In this document: positions 42,578 through 50,542 of the stretch, piece by piece | Position numbering within the stretch: position 1 is the first letter of the stretch | Layout: every line of letters starts with the position of its first letter | DNA from: Streptomyces mexicanus | GTDB taxonomy: Bacteria; Actinomycetota; Actinomycetes; Streptomycetales; Streptomycetaceae | DNA: 64,000 nt | Reading direction: 5' to 3' | NCBI RefSeq assembly: GCF_902506575.1 | Contig: NZ_LR732544.1 | Coordinates: 2,466,846-2,530,845, forward strand | Translations under genes and position numbers: made by a program | The notes under the pieces: model-generated | Database searches by the model: none | Told to the model about the DNA's origin: nothing | The model's input: only the letters and a program-made list of their open reading frames with translations

Positions 42578-43458
42578 ACCTGCTTCCCGTTGTTGTCACT
42601 GGTGGCACGGTCGGTGCCGGCGTCGCTCTCCTGATCCGGGAACTGCTGCAGCCCCAACCGGCGCTGGGGCCTGCCCTCAAGCGCAGTGCCCCAGGCAGCT
42701 TGACGATGCCGGAGCCGGAACTGGATCGCGAGGAGGTGTGGGGCCGGTGGCTGCTGGCCCGCCTCGAGCGGCTTCCCGGCGTGCGAGTCCCCACCACGAA
42801 CCTGGCACTGCTTGGCCAGGAGCCGGGCCAGTTCATGCTCAAGAAGACCGCGCTCGCTGCGCTGGGTCTGCTCTGCCCAGTCATCGCGACGATCCCGTGG
42901 ATCATCGCGGGCGTCGGCCTACCGTTCTACGTGCCCGCCGGCGTCGGACTCATCGTCGCAGCCCTGCTGTTCATCACGCCCGATCTGGCCGTGCGCGACC
43001 AGGCCAAGCGGGCGCGGGAGGAGTTCGCGCACGCCCTGTCCGCCTACCTCGACTTGGTCGCCCTGAAGCGGGCCGCCGACGCCGGCCCCGCCGAAGCACT
43101 GGAGAAGGCCGCCGCCGTCGGCGAGGGCTGGCCGTTCCTGTATCTGCAGGGCGCACTGCGCCGGGCACGGCTGGAGAAGATCCCGCCCTACCAGGCGCTC
43201 GCGGACCTGTCCGCTCAGTACGACCTGCCCGTCCTGGACGACGTCGCCGACATCATGCGCGGCTCGGCCACCGACGGTGCCGCCGTCTACAAGGCACTGC
43301 GGGCCCGCACCGCGGCACTGAATGCCGAACTGCTGGCCGACCAAGCCGCCGAGGCGAACGCGGCCAGCGAGAAGATGACCGCGCCGGGAGCCCTCTTGGC
43401 CGTCTTGGTGATGCTGCTGATGGCCTTCCCCGCCGTGATCCGCATGCTCACCGTTTAG
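42574..43458 (+). CDS. tadC: TadC-like type II secretion F platform protein
   Basis: A 294-residue membrane protein: LLPVVVTGGTVGAGVALLI at the start, FMLKKTALAALGLLCPVIA and VPAGVGLIVAALLFI in the middle, then a cytoplasmic helical domain (ALSAYLDLVALKRAADAGPAEAL) and a final helix ALLAVLVMLLMAFPAVIRM. It matches the second F-type platform of Tad systems. The GTG at 42574 overlaps the tadB stop. The pilin-like gene follows after 39 nt. Confidence 0.85.
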   Translation: MNLLPVVVTGGTVGAGVALLIRELLQPQPALGPALKRSAPGSLTMPEPELDREEVWGRWLLARLERLPGVRVPTTNLALLGQEPGQFMLKKTALAALGLLCPVIATIPWIIAGVGLPFYVPAGVGLIVAALLFITPDLAVRDQAKRAREEFAHALSAYLDLVALKRAADAGPAEALEKAAAVGEGWPFLYLQGALRRARLEKIPPYQALADLSAQYDLPVLDDVADIMRGSATDGAAVYKALRARTAALNAELLADQAAEANAASEKMTAPGALLAVLVMLLMAFPAVIRMLTV

Positions 43459-43497
43459 ACCACCCGACTCGTTCAACGCTCCAGAGAGGTAAGCAAC

Positions 43498-43818
43498 ATG
43501 AAGCACACTGCAGCCCGCGCCCGCCGTGCTGTGCTCCAGGCAATCACCCACCCGCACACCGGCCCGTACACCGCGTCCCGCAGGCCGGGCCGTGGCCGCC
43601 GGGGAGCGCGTGCATGGGCAGGCGCCAACCGTGCGGTCCTGCGTCTGACCACGCGCATGCAGGACGGCCTTCAGGAGGCCGCCCGCCGGCCAGACCGCGG
43701 CGACATCTCCACCACGACCGTCATCATCTGGGTGGCCGCCGTCACCGGCGCCGTCCTCATCGCCGGGACCATCGCCGTCGTCATCGCCAAGTACAACGGC
43801 AAGCTCTCCGGTCTGTGA
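43498..43818 (+). CDS. Flp-type pilin-like protein
   Basis: A 106-residue protein with a long basic leader and a single hydrophobic C-terminal helix (TVIIWVAAVTGAVLIAGTIAVV) preceded by DRGDIST, resembling Flp/TadE-type pilin cleavage contexts. The leader is much longer than in classical Flp pilins (about 70 residues). GAGAGG lies 8-9 nt before the ATG. The stop overlaps the next start. It is likely the major pilin, from position and topology. Confidence 0.65.
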   Translation: MKHTAARARRAVLQAITHPHTGPYTASRRPGRGRRGARAWAGANRAVLRLTTRMQDGLQEAARRPDRGDISTTTVIIWVAAVTGAVLIAGTIAVVIAKYNGKLSGL

Positions 43819-44243
43819 TGAGTCCTCGCGAGCGGCTGCTGGCCTGGTGGCAGGGACGAAGATGGCGCGACGACCGCGGCGACACCAGCATTCAGATGGC
43901 GATCATCTTCCCGTTCGTGCTGCTCGCCACGGTCGCCGTCATCCAGGCCTCCATGTGGTACTACGCCCGGCAGATCGCCCTGACCGCAGCCCGCGAGGGC
44001 GTCAGCGCTGCCCGGGCCTACCAGTCGAGCCCGGCCGGCGGTGCGGCCCAGGCACGCAGCGTCCTGGGCCGCACCGCCGGCGACAGCCTGCGCAGCTACA
44101 GCGTCTCCGCCAGCAGCAACGGACAACGGGTGCGAGTGCAGGTGTCCGGCACGGCCATGTCGATGATCCCGGGTCTGTCGGGCCTGCACGTCACGCAGTC
44201 GGCGTCCGGCCCCGTGGAGCGCTGGACCGTCCCGGGAGAGTGA
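43818..44243 (+). CDS. TadE-family pilus protein
   Basis: A 141-residue protein with the TadE signature: short basic start, RGDTSIQMAIIFPFVLLATV hydrophobic segment with the acidic residue after Gly, and an extracytoplasmic domain of about 100 residues (YARQIALTAAREGVSAARAY). It is a minor pseudopilin. ATG 43818 overlaps the stop of the pilin gene; GTG 43815 is also possible. TadE/TadG-like genes follow. Confidence 0.8.
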   Translation: MSPRERLLAWWQGRRWRDDRGDTSIQMAIIFPFVLLATVAVIQASMWYYARQIALTAAREGVSAARAYQSSPAGGAAQARSVLGRTAGDSLRSYSVSASSNGQRVRVQVSGTAMSMIPGLSGLHVTQSASGPVERWTVPGE

Positions 44244-44248
44244 TTCAC

Positions 44249-44704
44249 GTGGCATGCATGGCTCGTTGGTCGCGCAGACTGCGCAGCGATGAGGGCAGTG
44301 CCGCTATCGAGGCGGCGATCGTCCTCCCGGCGTTGATCATGTTTCTGTGTCTGGCGATCGCCGGCGGCCGGATCGTCACATCCGGCTCGAAGATCGACTC
44401 TGCGGCTGAGGACGCAGCGCGGGAGGCGTCCATCCACCGCACAGCGGCAGCCGCCCAGAGTGCCGCGCAGTCAGCGGCTGCCGAGTCCCTCAACGACCAG
44501 GGCATCAAGTGCGCGTCGACCTCCGTCCACATCAACACCGGCGGTCTCAGCGTGCCGGTGGGGCAAGTCGGCACGGTCACCGTGACCGTGACCTGCACGG
44601 TGAATCTGTCCGACCTCCTGCTCCCGGGCGTGCCCGGAGCCAAGACGCTCACGTCGACGGCGACCTCGGTGGTGGACCAGTACAGGCAACGGGGTGATGG
44701 ATGA
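44249..44704 (+). CDS. TadE-like pilus protein, second copy
   Basis: A 151-residue protein with the same layout as the previous gene: EGSAAIEAAIVLPALIMFLCLAIAGG as TadE-like segment, then an extracytoplasmic domain with SAAEDAAREASIHRTAAAAQ. GTG 44249 has GGGAG 10 nt upstream. GTG 44240, which overlaps the previous stop, has the same site only 1 nt away, so 44249 is preferred. ATG 44258 is a further option. Confidence 0.75.
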   Translation: MACMARWSRRLRSDEGSAAIEAAIVLPALIMFLCLAIAGGRIVTSGSKIDSAAEDAAREASIHRTAAAAQSAAQSAAAESLNDQGIKCASTSVHINTGGLSVPVGQVGTVTVTVTCTVNLSDLLLPGVPGAKTLTSTATSVVDQYRQRGDG

Positions 44705-45153
44705 CCATCCGTGAGATGTTCCGGCGACCGGGCATGGACGACCGGGGAGGCGTCACCGTGTTCGTCGCCGTGTGCGTCATCGCGCTAATCGGGATCACCG
44801 GTGTCGCTGTCGACGGCGGCAGCAAGATGCGTGCCACGGAGCGCGCGGACTACATCGCCGGCGAAGCCGCCCGGGCAGGCGGGCAGGCCATCGATCCCGC
44901 CGACGCGATCAGCGGGAAGGCGATCGATGTGGATCCGCAGGCCGCGGCCGCCGCAGCCCAAGCCTACTTGCGCTCCGCCGGTGCCACCGGCACGGTCAGC
45001 GTGTCCGGCGACGGAAGGACGCTGACCGTCACGGTCACCGGTACCTACGACACGAAGTTCTTGTCGGTGGTCGGGATCGGCTCTCTGCCGGTGACCGGCC
45101 ACGGCAAGGCCACCCTCCTGCATGGCGTCACGGCACCCGACGAAGGAAACTGA
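44701..45153 (+). CDS. TadG-like pilus assembly protein
   Basis: A 150-residue protein: RGGVTVFVAVCVIALIGITG as the Tad-type hydrophobic segment, then GGSKMRATERADYIAGEAAR and a beta-rich domain (TLTVTVTGTYDTKFLSVVGIG). It matches the short TadG/pilus-assembly proteins that end actinobacterial Tad operons. It overlaps the previous stop (ATGA) and its stop overlaps the next start at 45153. Confidence 0.75.
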   Translation: MTIREMFRRPGMDDRGGVTVFVAVCVIALIGITGVAVDGGSKMRATERADYIAGEAARAGGQAIDPADAISGKAIDVDPQAAAAAAQAYLRSAGATGTVSVSGDGRTLTVTVTGTYDTKFLSVVGIGSLPVTGHGKATLLHGVTAPDEGN

Positions 45154-45370
45154 TGCGCACCACCCCTCCCCCCGCCGCAACCGCCGGCCGCACCCTGGTG
45201 CGGGTCATCAAGGCCGTGCTGAGTCTGCTGGTCCTGGCGGTTACGGTCGTCGGGCTGCCGCTGCTGCTGGCCTGGGCCACTCCGGTCATCTGGGCAGCCA
45301 CCCACGACGACGTCATGCACCTACTGGACCGGCAGGACACCGGCAGCGTGTTCCTGCTGCTGCTCGTCGG
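45153..45370 (+). pseudogene. truncated N-terminus of a large Tad-associated membrane regulator
   Basis: Only about 73 residues are present: LVRVIKAVLSLLVLAVTVVG, LPLLLAWATPVIWAATHDDV and SVFLLLLVGVGG. I recognise the opening of the long LysM/BTAD-type membrane proteins that often follow Tad genes. The rest (hundreds of residues) is missing. The homology ends at the right arm of a 33-bp inverted repeat (45371-45403), after which an unrelated ABC transporter starts. The gene was cut by a rearrangement or a false join. Confidence 0.65.
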
Positions 45371-45403
45371 CGTGGGTGGCTGCCCAGATGACCGGAGTGG
45401 CCC
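45274..45403. repeat. perfect 33-bp inverted repeat with 64-nt spacer at a suspect junction
   Basis: Bases 45274-45306 are the exact reverse complement of 45371-45403. The left arm lies inside the truncated Tad-associated gene. The right arm ends 45 nt before the first usable start of an ABC ATPase whose natural 5' end seems missing. Such foldbacks at the boundary of two half genes are typical of chimeric joins. Confidence 0.8.
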
Positions 45404-45448
45404 GAACAGGCGGACCGGGCGGACCGGGCGGAACCGACGGAGCGTGCC

Positions 45449-46336
45449 GTGTGCTTCGCGGGGGCGGTCAAGTCCTTCGGCGCGGTGCGCGCCGTGGACG
45501 GGGTGGACCTGGAGATCCGGCGCGGCGAGACGGTCGCCCTGCTGGGGCGCAACGGCGCCGGGAAGTCGACGACGATCTCGCTGCTGCTGGGCCTGAACAC
45601 GCCGGACGCGGGCGCGGTGGAGCTGTTCGGCGGGCCGCCCGAGCGGGCCGTGCGGGCCGGGTTGGTCGGGGCCATGCTCCAGGAGGCGCGGGCGGTGACC
45701 CGGGTGACGGTGCGCGAGCTGGTGGGTTTCGTGGCCGGCCGCTACCCGGACCCGCTGCCGGTCGCCCGGGTGCTGGAGCTGGCCGGGATCCCCGAGCTGG
45801 CGGGGCGGCGCGTGGACCGGCTCTCCGGTGGCCAGACGCAGCGCGTGCGGTTCGCGGTCGCGCTGGCCGGGAACCCCGCGCTGCTGGTGCTGGACGAGCC
45901 GACGGCGGCGCTGGACGTGGAGGCGCGCCGCGCCTTCTGGGACGCGATGCGCGCCTACGCGCGGGGCGGCCGGACGGTGCTGTTCTCCACGCACTACTTG
46001 GAGGAGGCCGACGCGTACGCCGACCGGATCGTGGTCCTCGACCGCGGCCGGATCGTCGCCGACGGCACCGGCGAGCAGCTGCGGCGGGCCGCGGGCGGCA
46101 GCCTGGTCGCCTTCGACCTGGCCGGGCGCGGCAGCGCGGGCCTGGAACTGCTGCCGGGCGTGCGGGCGGTGGAGGTCCGCGGGGACCGGGCGCGGCTGCG
46201 CACCGACGACTCGGACGCGACGGTGATCGCGCTGGCCGAGCTGGGCGCGATCCGCGGCCTGGAGGTCGTGCCCGCCTCGCTGGACGACGTGTTCCTGACC
46301 CTGACCGGCACCCTGGGCGAACGGGAGCCGGTGTGA
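45449..46336 (+). CDS. ABC transporter ATP-binding protein
   Basis: A 295-residue ABC ATPase: Walker A GRNGAGKSTTI, signature LSGGQTQRVRFA, Walker B LLVLDEPTAALD, and a C-terminal regulatory region typical of drug or daunorubicin-type exporters. GTG 45449 is the first usable start, but the domain begins right at it (CFAGAVKSFGAVRAVDG) and the frame upstream stays open without good codon bias back to a TGA near 45387. The native N-terminus may lie on the other side of the junction. The permease gene overlaps by 1 nt (TGATG). Confidence 0.85.
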   Translation: MCFAGAVKSFGAVRAVDGVDLEIRRGETVALLGRNGAGKSTTISLLLGLNTPDAGAVELFGGPPERAVRAGLVGAMLQEARAVTRVTVRELVGFVAGRYPDPLPVARVLELAGIPELAGRRVDRLSGGQTQRVRFAVALAGNPALLVLDEPTAALDVEARRAFWDAMRAYARGGRTVLFSTHYLEEADAYADRIVVLDRGRIVADGTGEQLRRAAGGSLVAFDLAGRGSAGLELLPGVRAVEVRGDRARLRTDDSDATVIALAELGAIRGLEVVPASLDDVFLTLTGTLGEREPV

Positions 46337-47064
46337 TGCGCGGCATCGTGGACTATCTGCGCCTGGAGGTGCGCCGCACCCTGCGCGACACGGGCTTCGT
46401 GATCGGCGGGATCGCGCTGCCGGTGCTGATGTACCTGCTGTTCACCAACATCGGCGACGGCGCCGACGGTGACTGGCGGACCGGCTCCATGGTGGGCATG
46501 GCCGCCTACGGCGCGATCGGTTGCGCGCTGAACACCGGCGGCGGGGTCGCCGAGGACCGCGCCCTGGGCTGGCTGCGGCAGCTGCGGGTCACCCCGATGA
46601 CGCCGCGGCAGGTCGTCACCGGCCGGACGCTGACCGGTGCGGTGACGGTGCTGCCCGCGATCTGCGCGGTGCTGCTGGCGGGCGGCCTGGTCGACGGCGT
46701 ACGGCTGGCGGCGTGGGAGTGGGCGCTGACGGCGCTGCTGCTGTGGCTCGGCTCGATCCCGTTCACCCTGCTCGGGCTGGGCAACGGCTACGGGCTGACC
46801 GGGCAGACCACGGGCGTGGTGAACATGGTGTGCAACCTGGGGCTCGCGGTGCTCGGCGGGCTCTGGTTCCCGGTGTCGCTCTTCCCCGGCTGGCTGCGGT
46901 CCGTGGCGGTGTACACGCCCACGAACCGCATCGCCGAGCTGGGTGTCTCGGCGGCCGGGGGGCACGCGCCGGCGCTCGGCGCGGTCGTCGTTCCGGCCCT
47001 CTGGCTGGTGGCGTTCGGTTCGTACGCTGTCCTGGCGTACCGCCGCAACGCGGGGACCGTCTGA
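46336..47064 (+). CDS. ABC-2 type transporter permease
   Basis: A 242-residue ABC-2 permease with about six helices (VIGGIALPVLMYLLFTNIG, GMAAYGAIGCALNTGGG, LPAICAVLLAGGLV, WALTALLLWLGSIPFTLLG and others) and the LGWLRQLRVTPMTPRQVVTG coupling segment typical of the family. It partners the ATPase upstream and is followed by a sensor kinase and response regulator, as in many actinobacterial drug-export modules. Tandem 20-bp repeats begin inside its last codons. Confidence 0.88.
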   Translation: MRGIVDYLRLEVRRTLRDTGFVIGGIALPVLMYLLFTNIGDGADGDWRTGSMVGMAAYGAIGCALNTGGGVAEDRALGWLRQLRVTPMTPRQVVTGRTLTGAVTVLPAICAVLLAGGLVDGVRLAAWEWALTALLLWLGSIPFTLLGLGNGYGLTGQTTGVVNMVCNLGLAVLGGLWFPVSLFPGWLRSVAVYTPTNRIAELGVSAAGGHAPALGAVVVPALWLVAFGSYAVLAYRRNAGTV

Positions 47065-47152
47065 CCGACGCGGGGACCGTCCGACCGACGAGAGGACCCT
47101 CCGACCGACGTGGGGACCCGTCCGACCGGACGCGGGGACCCTCCGACCCAGG
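47051..47152 (+). repeat. five tandem 20-22 bp repeats
   Basis: Units start at 47051, 47071, 47091, 47111 and 47133, each close to CGGGGACCGTCCGACCGACG. The array begins within the permease stop region and runs to 11 nt before the kinase ATG, so it sits in the short leader of that gene. Unit number could vary between strains. Confidence 0.85.
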
Positions 47153-47162
47153 GAAGGGAATC

Positions 47163-48476
47163 ATGAACAGCTGGTCGCGCAGCGCGTCCTCGCGGATCGC
47201 GGGGGTACGGCAGGCGGTCCACGAGGCGCGCCGGGCGCAGCGGTACTGGCAGGAGAACAAGCAGCAGCTCAAGGCCGAGTGGAAGGCGGCCCGCGAGGCC
47301 GGTCAAGTGCCCGAGAACCCCGGCCCGCCGCCCAGCGGCTTCTCGCTGCTGCCCTGGCTGCTGATGGGGCTGGGGTCCTTCTCGAACCTGCTCCAGGGCA
47401 AGACGCCGAACCCGTGGATCGGCGGTGCGGGCCTGCTCGTCTTCAACTCGCTGTACGTGTATGTCGTCTTCCGCGCCTTCTGCAAGCCCACGCGCGAGGC
47501 GGTCTCCACGCGGGTCGCACTGCTGCTGATGGGCGTGGTGACCACCGGGCTGGGCCTGGGCTACGGCGGCAACTGGCTGCTGTTCTTCCCGCTGCTGGGC
47601 CTGGCCACCGGGGCGATCCTGCGCGGGCCCTGGCTGGGCAGGTGCGGGCCGGCGCTGGCCGCGTTCGCGGGCGCGGTCGCCGCCTTCCACAACGGCTGGG
47701 ACGGCATCAACATCGGGTACGCGACGTTCCTGTCCACCATGGTGACGGCCGCGATCCTGAGCCTGAGCGAGGCGGTGCGGGAGCTGCGCGCCGCCCGGGA
47801 GGAGTTGGCCCGGCGGGCGGTGGAGGAGGAACGGCTGCGGTTCTCCCGGGACCTGCACGACCTGCTCGGGCACACCCTGTCGGTGATCGTGGTGAAGTCG
47901 GAGGCGGCCCGCCGCCTGGCGGGGCGGGACATCGAGGCGGCGCTGGGGCAGATCACCGACATCGAGTCGGTCGGCCGGCAGGCGCTCACCGAGATCCGGG
48001 AGGCGGTCACCGGCTACCGCGAGGGCAGCCTGAGCACGGAGCTGGACCGGGCCCGCTCGGCCCTGACGGCCGCCGGCATCGAGCCGGTCGTCCGCCGCTT
48101 TGGGCCGCCGCTGGCGCCGCAGACCGAGGCGCTGCTGGGCTGGGTGGTGCGCGAGGCGGTCACCAATGCCGTGCGCCACAGCGGGGCGGACCGCTGCGAG
48201 ATCACCGTCGCCGGGGCGGCCGAGCGGGTCCGCCTCACCGTCTGCGACAACGGCCGCGGGACACCGGACGGCTCCGGGCGGCCGGGTGCCGCGCCGGGTG
48301 TCGGCGGCACCGGACTGAAGGGGCTGACCGAGCGCCTCGCGGCGGCGGGCGGCTCCCTGCGGGCCGGTCCCGCGCCGCGCGGCGGCTTCACGGTCACCGC
48401 GGACCTCCCGACGAACGTGGAGGAGCCGCCGGTCGCCGCGCCGGCCGCGGCCACGGCCCCGCGGGCGGCGCGCTGA
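47163..48476 (+). CDS. two-component sensor histidine kinase (HisKA_3)
   Basis: A 437-residue NarX/DesK-type kinase. Membrane helices lie between about residues 60 and 190. The dimerisation/phospho-acceptor motif is FSRDLHDLLGHTLSVI with His at about residue 238. The ATPase domain shows VREAVTNAVRHSGAD (N box) and DNGRGTPDGSG with GGTGLKGLTERL (G boxes). It sits between the ABC exporter and its cognate response regulator, the usual arrangement for antibiotic or stress sensing exporters. The signal is unknown. Confidence 0.9.
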   Translation: MNSWSRSASSRIAGVRQAVHEARRAQRYWQENKQQLKAEWKAAREAGQVPENPGPPPSGFSLLPWLLMGLGSFSNLLQGKTPNPWIGGAGLLVFNSLYVYVVFRAFCKPTREAVSTRVALLLMGVVTTGLGLGYGGNWLLFFPLLGLATGAILRGPWLGRCGPALAAFAGAVAAFHNGWDGINIGYATFLSTMVTAAILSLSEAVRELRAAREELARRAVEEERLRFSRDLHDLLGHTLSVIVVKSEAARRLAGRDIEAALGQITDIESVGRQALTEIREAVTGYREGSLSTELDRARSALTAAGIEPVVRRFGPPLAPQTEALLGWVVREAVTNAVRHSGADRCEITVAGAAERVRLTVCDNGRGTPDGSGRPGAAPGVGGTGLKGLTERLAAAGGSLRAGPAPRGGFTVTADLPTNVEEPPVAAPAAATAPRAAR

Positions 48477-48566
48477 CCACCCGCTCCACCGCGGCCCGCT
48501 TCTCCCCGCCCCGCTCCGGCCCGCTTCACCCCGGCCACGCGGACCGCGGCCGCATACTCTTCTGCC

Positions 48567-49208
48567 GTGAACGAGATGCCCCGGGACCGCCGGCCCGCCA
48601 AGTCCGTCCGCGTGCTGCTCGCCGAGGACCAGGGCATGATGCGCGGAGCGCTCGCCCTGCTGCTCGGCATGGAGGAGGACATGGAGGTCGTCGCGCAGGT
48701 GGCGGCGGGCGACGCGATCGTGGACGCGGTGCTGACGCACCGGCCCGACGTGGCCCTGCTGGACATCGAACTGCCGGGCATGAGCGGCCTGGACGCCGCC
48801 GCCGAGTTGCACGAGCAGGCCCCGGACTGCCGGGTGCTGATCCTCACCACGTTCGGCCGGCCCGGCTATCTGCGCCGCGCCCTGGAGGCGGGCGCGGCGG
48901 GCTTCCTCGTCAAGGACGGGCCGGTGGAGGAACTGGCCGCCGCGATCCGCCGGGTGCTCACCGGCGAGACGGTGGTGGACCCCGCCCTCGCGGCCGCCGC
49001 GCTCAGCGCGGGCCCCAACCCGCTCACCGCCCGCGAGTGCGACGTGCTGAAGGCGTCGGCGGACGGCGCGACGGTCGCGGACATCGCCGCCCGCCTGCAC
49101 CTGTCGGAGTCCACCGTCCGCAACTACCTGTCCTCGGCCATCGGCAAGACCGGCACCCGCAACCGCATGGAGGCGATGCGGGAGGCCCGGCAACAGGGGT
49201 GGCTGTAG
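48567..49208 (+). CDS. NarL/LuxR-family response regulator
   Basis: A 213-residue response regulator. The receiver domain has acidic pocket LLAEDQGMM, phospho-acceptor Asp in VALLDIELPGMSG, and the conserved Lys in GFLVKDGPVEELA. The LuxR-type DNA-binding domain is at LTARECDVLKASADGATVAD followed by LHLSESTVRNYLS. GTG 48567 or ATG 48576 may be the start. It is the partner of the kinase immediately upstream and probably controls the ABC exporter genes. Confidence 0.92.
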   Translation: MNEMPRDRRPAKSVRVLLAEDQGMMRGALALLLGMEEDMEVVAQVAAGDAIVDAVLTHRPDVALLDIELPGMSGLDAAAELHEQAPDCRVLILTTFGRPGYLRRALEAGAAGFLVKDGPVEELAAAIRRVLTGETVVDPALAAAALSAGPNPLTARECDVLKASADGATVADIAARLHLSESTVRNYLSSAIGKTGTRNRMEAMREARQQGWL

Positions 49209-49276
49209 GACTCGGGAGCCGGGAAGCCGGAGCCGGGAGCCGGGAGCAGCCGGGAAGCCGGGCTCGCACGACGGGC
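49209..49276 (+). repeat. simple GCCGGGA-type repeats
   Basis: Short imperfect repeats of CCGGGAGCCGGGA and related units fill the gap between the response regulator and the convergent methyltransferase. They could form local hairpins and a weak bidirectional terminator. No gene. Confidence 0.6.
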
Positions 49277-50020
49277 TCAGGTGGCGGCTTCCCTGCGGAA
49301 CAGCGCCGCCCACAGGAAGTCCTCCCCGAAGCACGGCGCGTCCTCCGGCTCGTCGCGCATCCGCCGCAGCTCCACCTCCGTGAGCGGCGCGAAGATCCGG
49401 CACAGGTCGTCGGCGCCGTAGGCGAGGCCGCCGTGCAGCCGGCCGGTGCGGTACAGCTCGGCGTCGGACAGCTCGCTGCCCATGGAGCCCGCCGCGAAAC
49501 AGGTCAGGGCGAGGTGGCCGCCGGGTGCGAGGAGGCGGTCCAGCAGGGCGAGGTAGCTGATCCGGCGGTGCGGCGGCAGGTGGTGGAAGCAGCCGGAGTC
49601 GTAGATCAGGTCGTACGGCCCGGACAGCTCCGTCCCGGCGAGGGCGAAGGCGTCCCCGCACAGGAACCGCACCTCGGCCTCCGCCGCGCGGGCCCGTTCC
49701 CGCGCCCAGGCCAGCGCGGCCGGTGACAGGTCCACGGCGTCCACCGCGAACCCGCGCGCGGCCAGGTGCAGGGCGTTGCGGCCCGGGCCGCAGCCCAGGT
49801 CGAGCGCCCGGCGTCCGCCGATGGTGCCCTGCTCCAGCCAGGCGACGAGGTTCTCGTCGGGCTTGGCCGCGAAGAACGGCACCGGCCGGCCGCGGTCGGC
49901 GTAGAAGCCGTCCCACCAGCCGGCCGCGTCCTCGGTCCAGCGGTCGGCGTCCGGCGCGAACAGCCCGTCCAGGAGCCGGAGTACGTCCTCCACGTCACGG
50001 ATGCTGCGGTCCACGGCCAT
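49277..50020 (-). CDS. class I SAM-dependent methyltransferase
   Basis: A 247-residue methyltransferase with motif I ALDLGCGPGRNALHLA, motif II near AVDLSPAALAWA, and motif IV GPYDLIYDSGCFHHLPPH. The substrate is unknown; small-molecule methylation or thiol/selenium detoxification types look alike. The ATG at 50020 lies inside the left arm of a 43-bp perfect palindrome (50001-50093). The right arm leads into a decayed inverted copy of this gene's first codons. Confidence 0.85.
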   Translation of the reverse strand: MAVDRSIRDVEDVLRLLDGLFAPDADRWTEDAAGWWDGFYADRGRPVPFFAAKPDENLVAWLEQGTIGGRRALDLGCGPGRNALHLAARGFAVDAVDLSPAALAWARERARAAEAEVRFLCGDAFALAGTELSGPYDLIYDSGCFHHLPPHRRISYLALLDRLLAPGGHLALTCFAAGSMGSELSDAELYRTGRLHGGLAYGADDLCRIFAPLTEVELRRMRDEPEDAPCFGEDFLWAALFRREAAT

Positions 50021-50093
50021 CCCCTCTCCGCTGTCCGCGGGCCCGGGGACGGCCCGCGGACAGCGGAGAGGGGATGGCCGTGGACCGCAGCAT
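50001..50093. repeat. perfect 43-bp inverted repeat, 7-nt loop
   Basis: 50001-50043 is the exact reverse complement of 50051-50093, around CGGGGAC. The arms include the first codons and ribosome region of the methyltransferase (minus strand) and the same codons of the inverted copy (plus strand). Similarity continues outside the arms at a lower level, so the palindrome core is better preserved than its flanks. Confidence 0.9.
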
Positions 50094-50190
50094 CCCCGGC
50101 GTGGACGACCTACCCCGGCCCCTGGGCGGGCCGTTCGCGCCGGACGCCCACCGCTGGTCCGAGTACGACGCCCCGGGGGGCGGAGATGAC
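50074..50190 (+). pseudogene. inverted partial copy of the methyltransferase 5' end
   Basis: Reading ATG 50074 gives AVDRSIPGVDDLPRP, then FAPDAHRWSEYDA, which matches the methyltransferase start (AVDRSIRDVEDVLRL, then FAPDADRWTEDAA). Similarity ends after about 38 codons. The methyltransferase fold is absent, so it is a duplicated fragment, not a gene. The rest of the stretch to 50542 has no coding signature that I can support and should include the promoter of the next gene. Confidence 0.75.
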
Positions 50191-50542
50191 GTCCCCCCCG
50201 CCGGAGGGGATCACCCCGGTCCCTGTCCGAGATGCCCGTCCGACCCGCCCCACGGGCCGTACCGGCGGCGCACCGGGCCGCGCCGGGCCCACTTTCCGCA
50301 GCGGTCGGCGCCCGGCCCCTCAGACCCCAACTACCGGATTCCCGCAGTCCGTTCACCCCTTCGCGCCGCCCGCGCGCCACCCTGCACCCCCTGACGACCC
50401 GTCACTTCGTCTCGGAAAGGTCAAGAATTCGTTAGTGGCTCGAAGCATCGGAATAGTTGCCTCGGACGACGAGGTTTACCAGGCACTTATCCCGCACGGA
50501 TGACCACCTATCCGACCTTCACGGCCCGGAGGCCATACCTCT

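Noticed and set aside
45274..45403. Attachment site or telomere palindrome
   Set aside because: The arms lie inside a gene and next to a truncated ATPase, with no integrase or telomere genes. A chimeric join or simple rearrangement is more likely.
47051..47152. CRISPR-like array
   Set aside because: The units are head-to-tail with no spacers of constant length between them, and no cas genes are present.
46788..49916. 1042-residue minus-strand frame opposite the ABC/kinase genes
   Set aside because: Low-complexity Arg/Gly/His/Gln composition and codon phase of an antisense shadow. The plus-strand kinase and regulator have full domain motifs.
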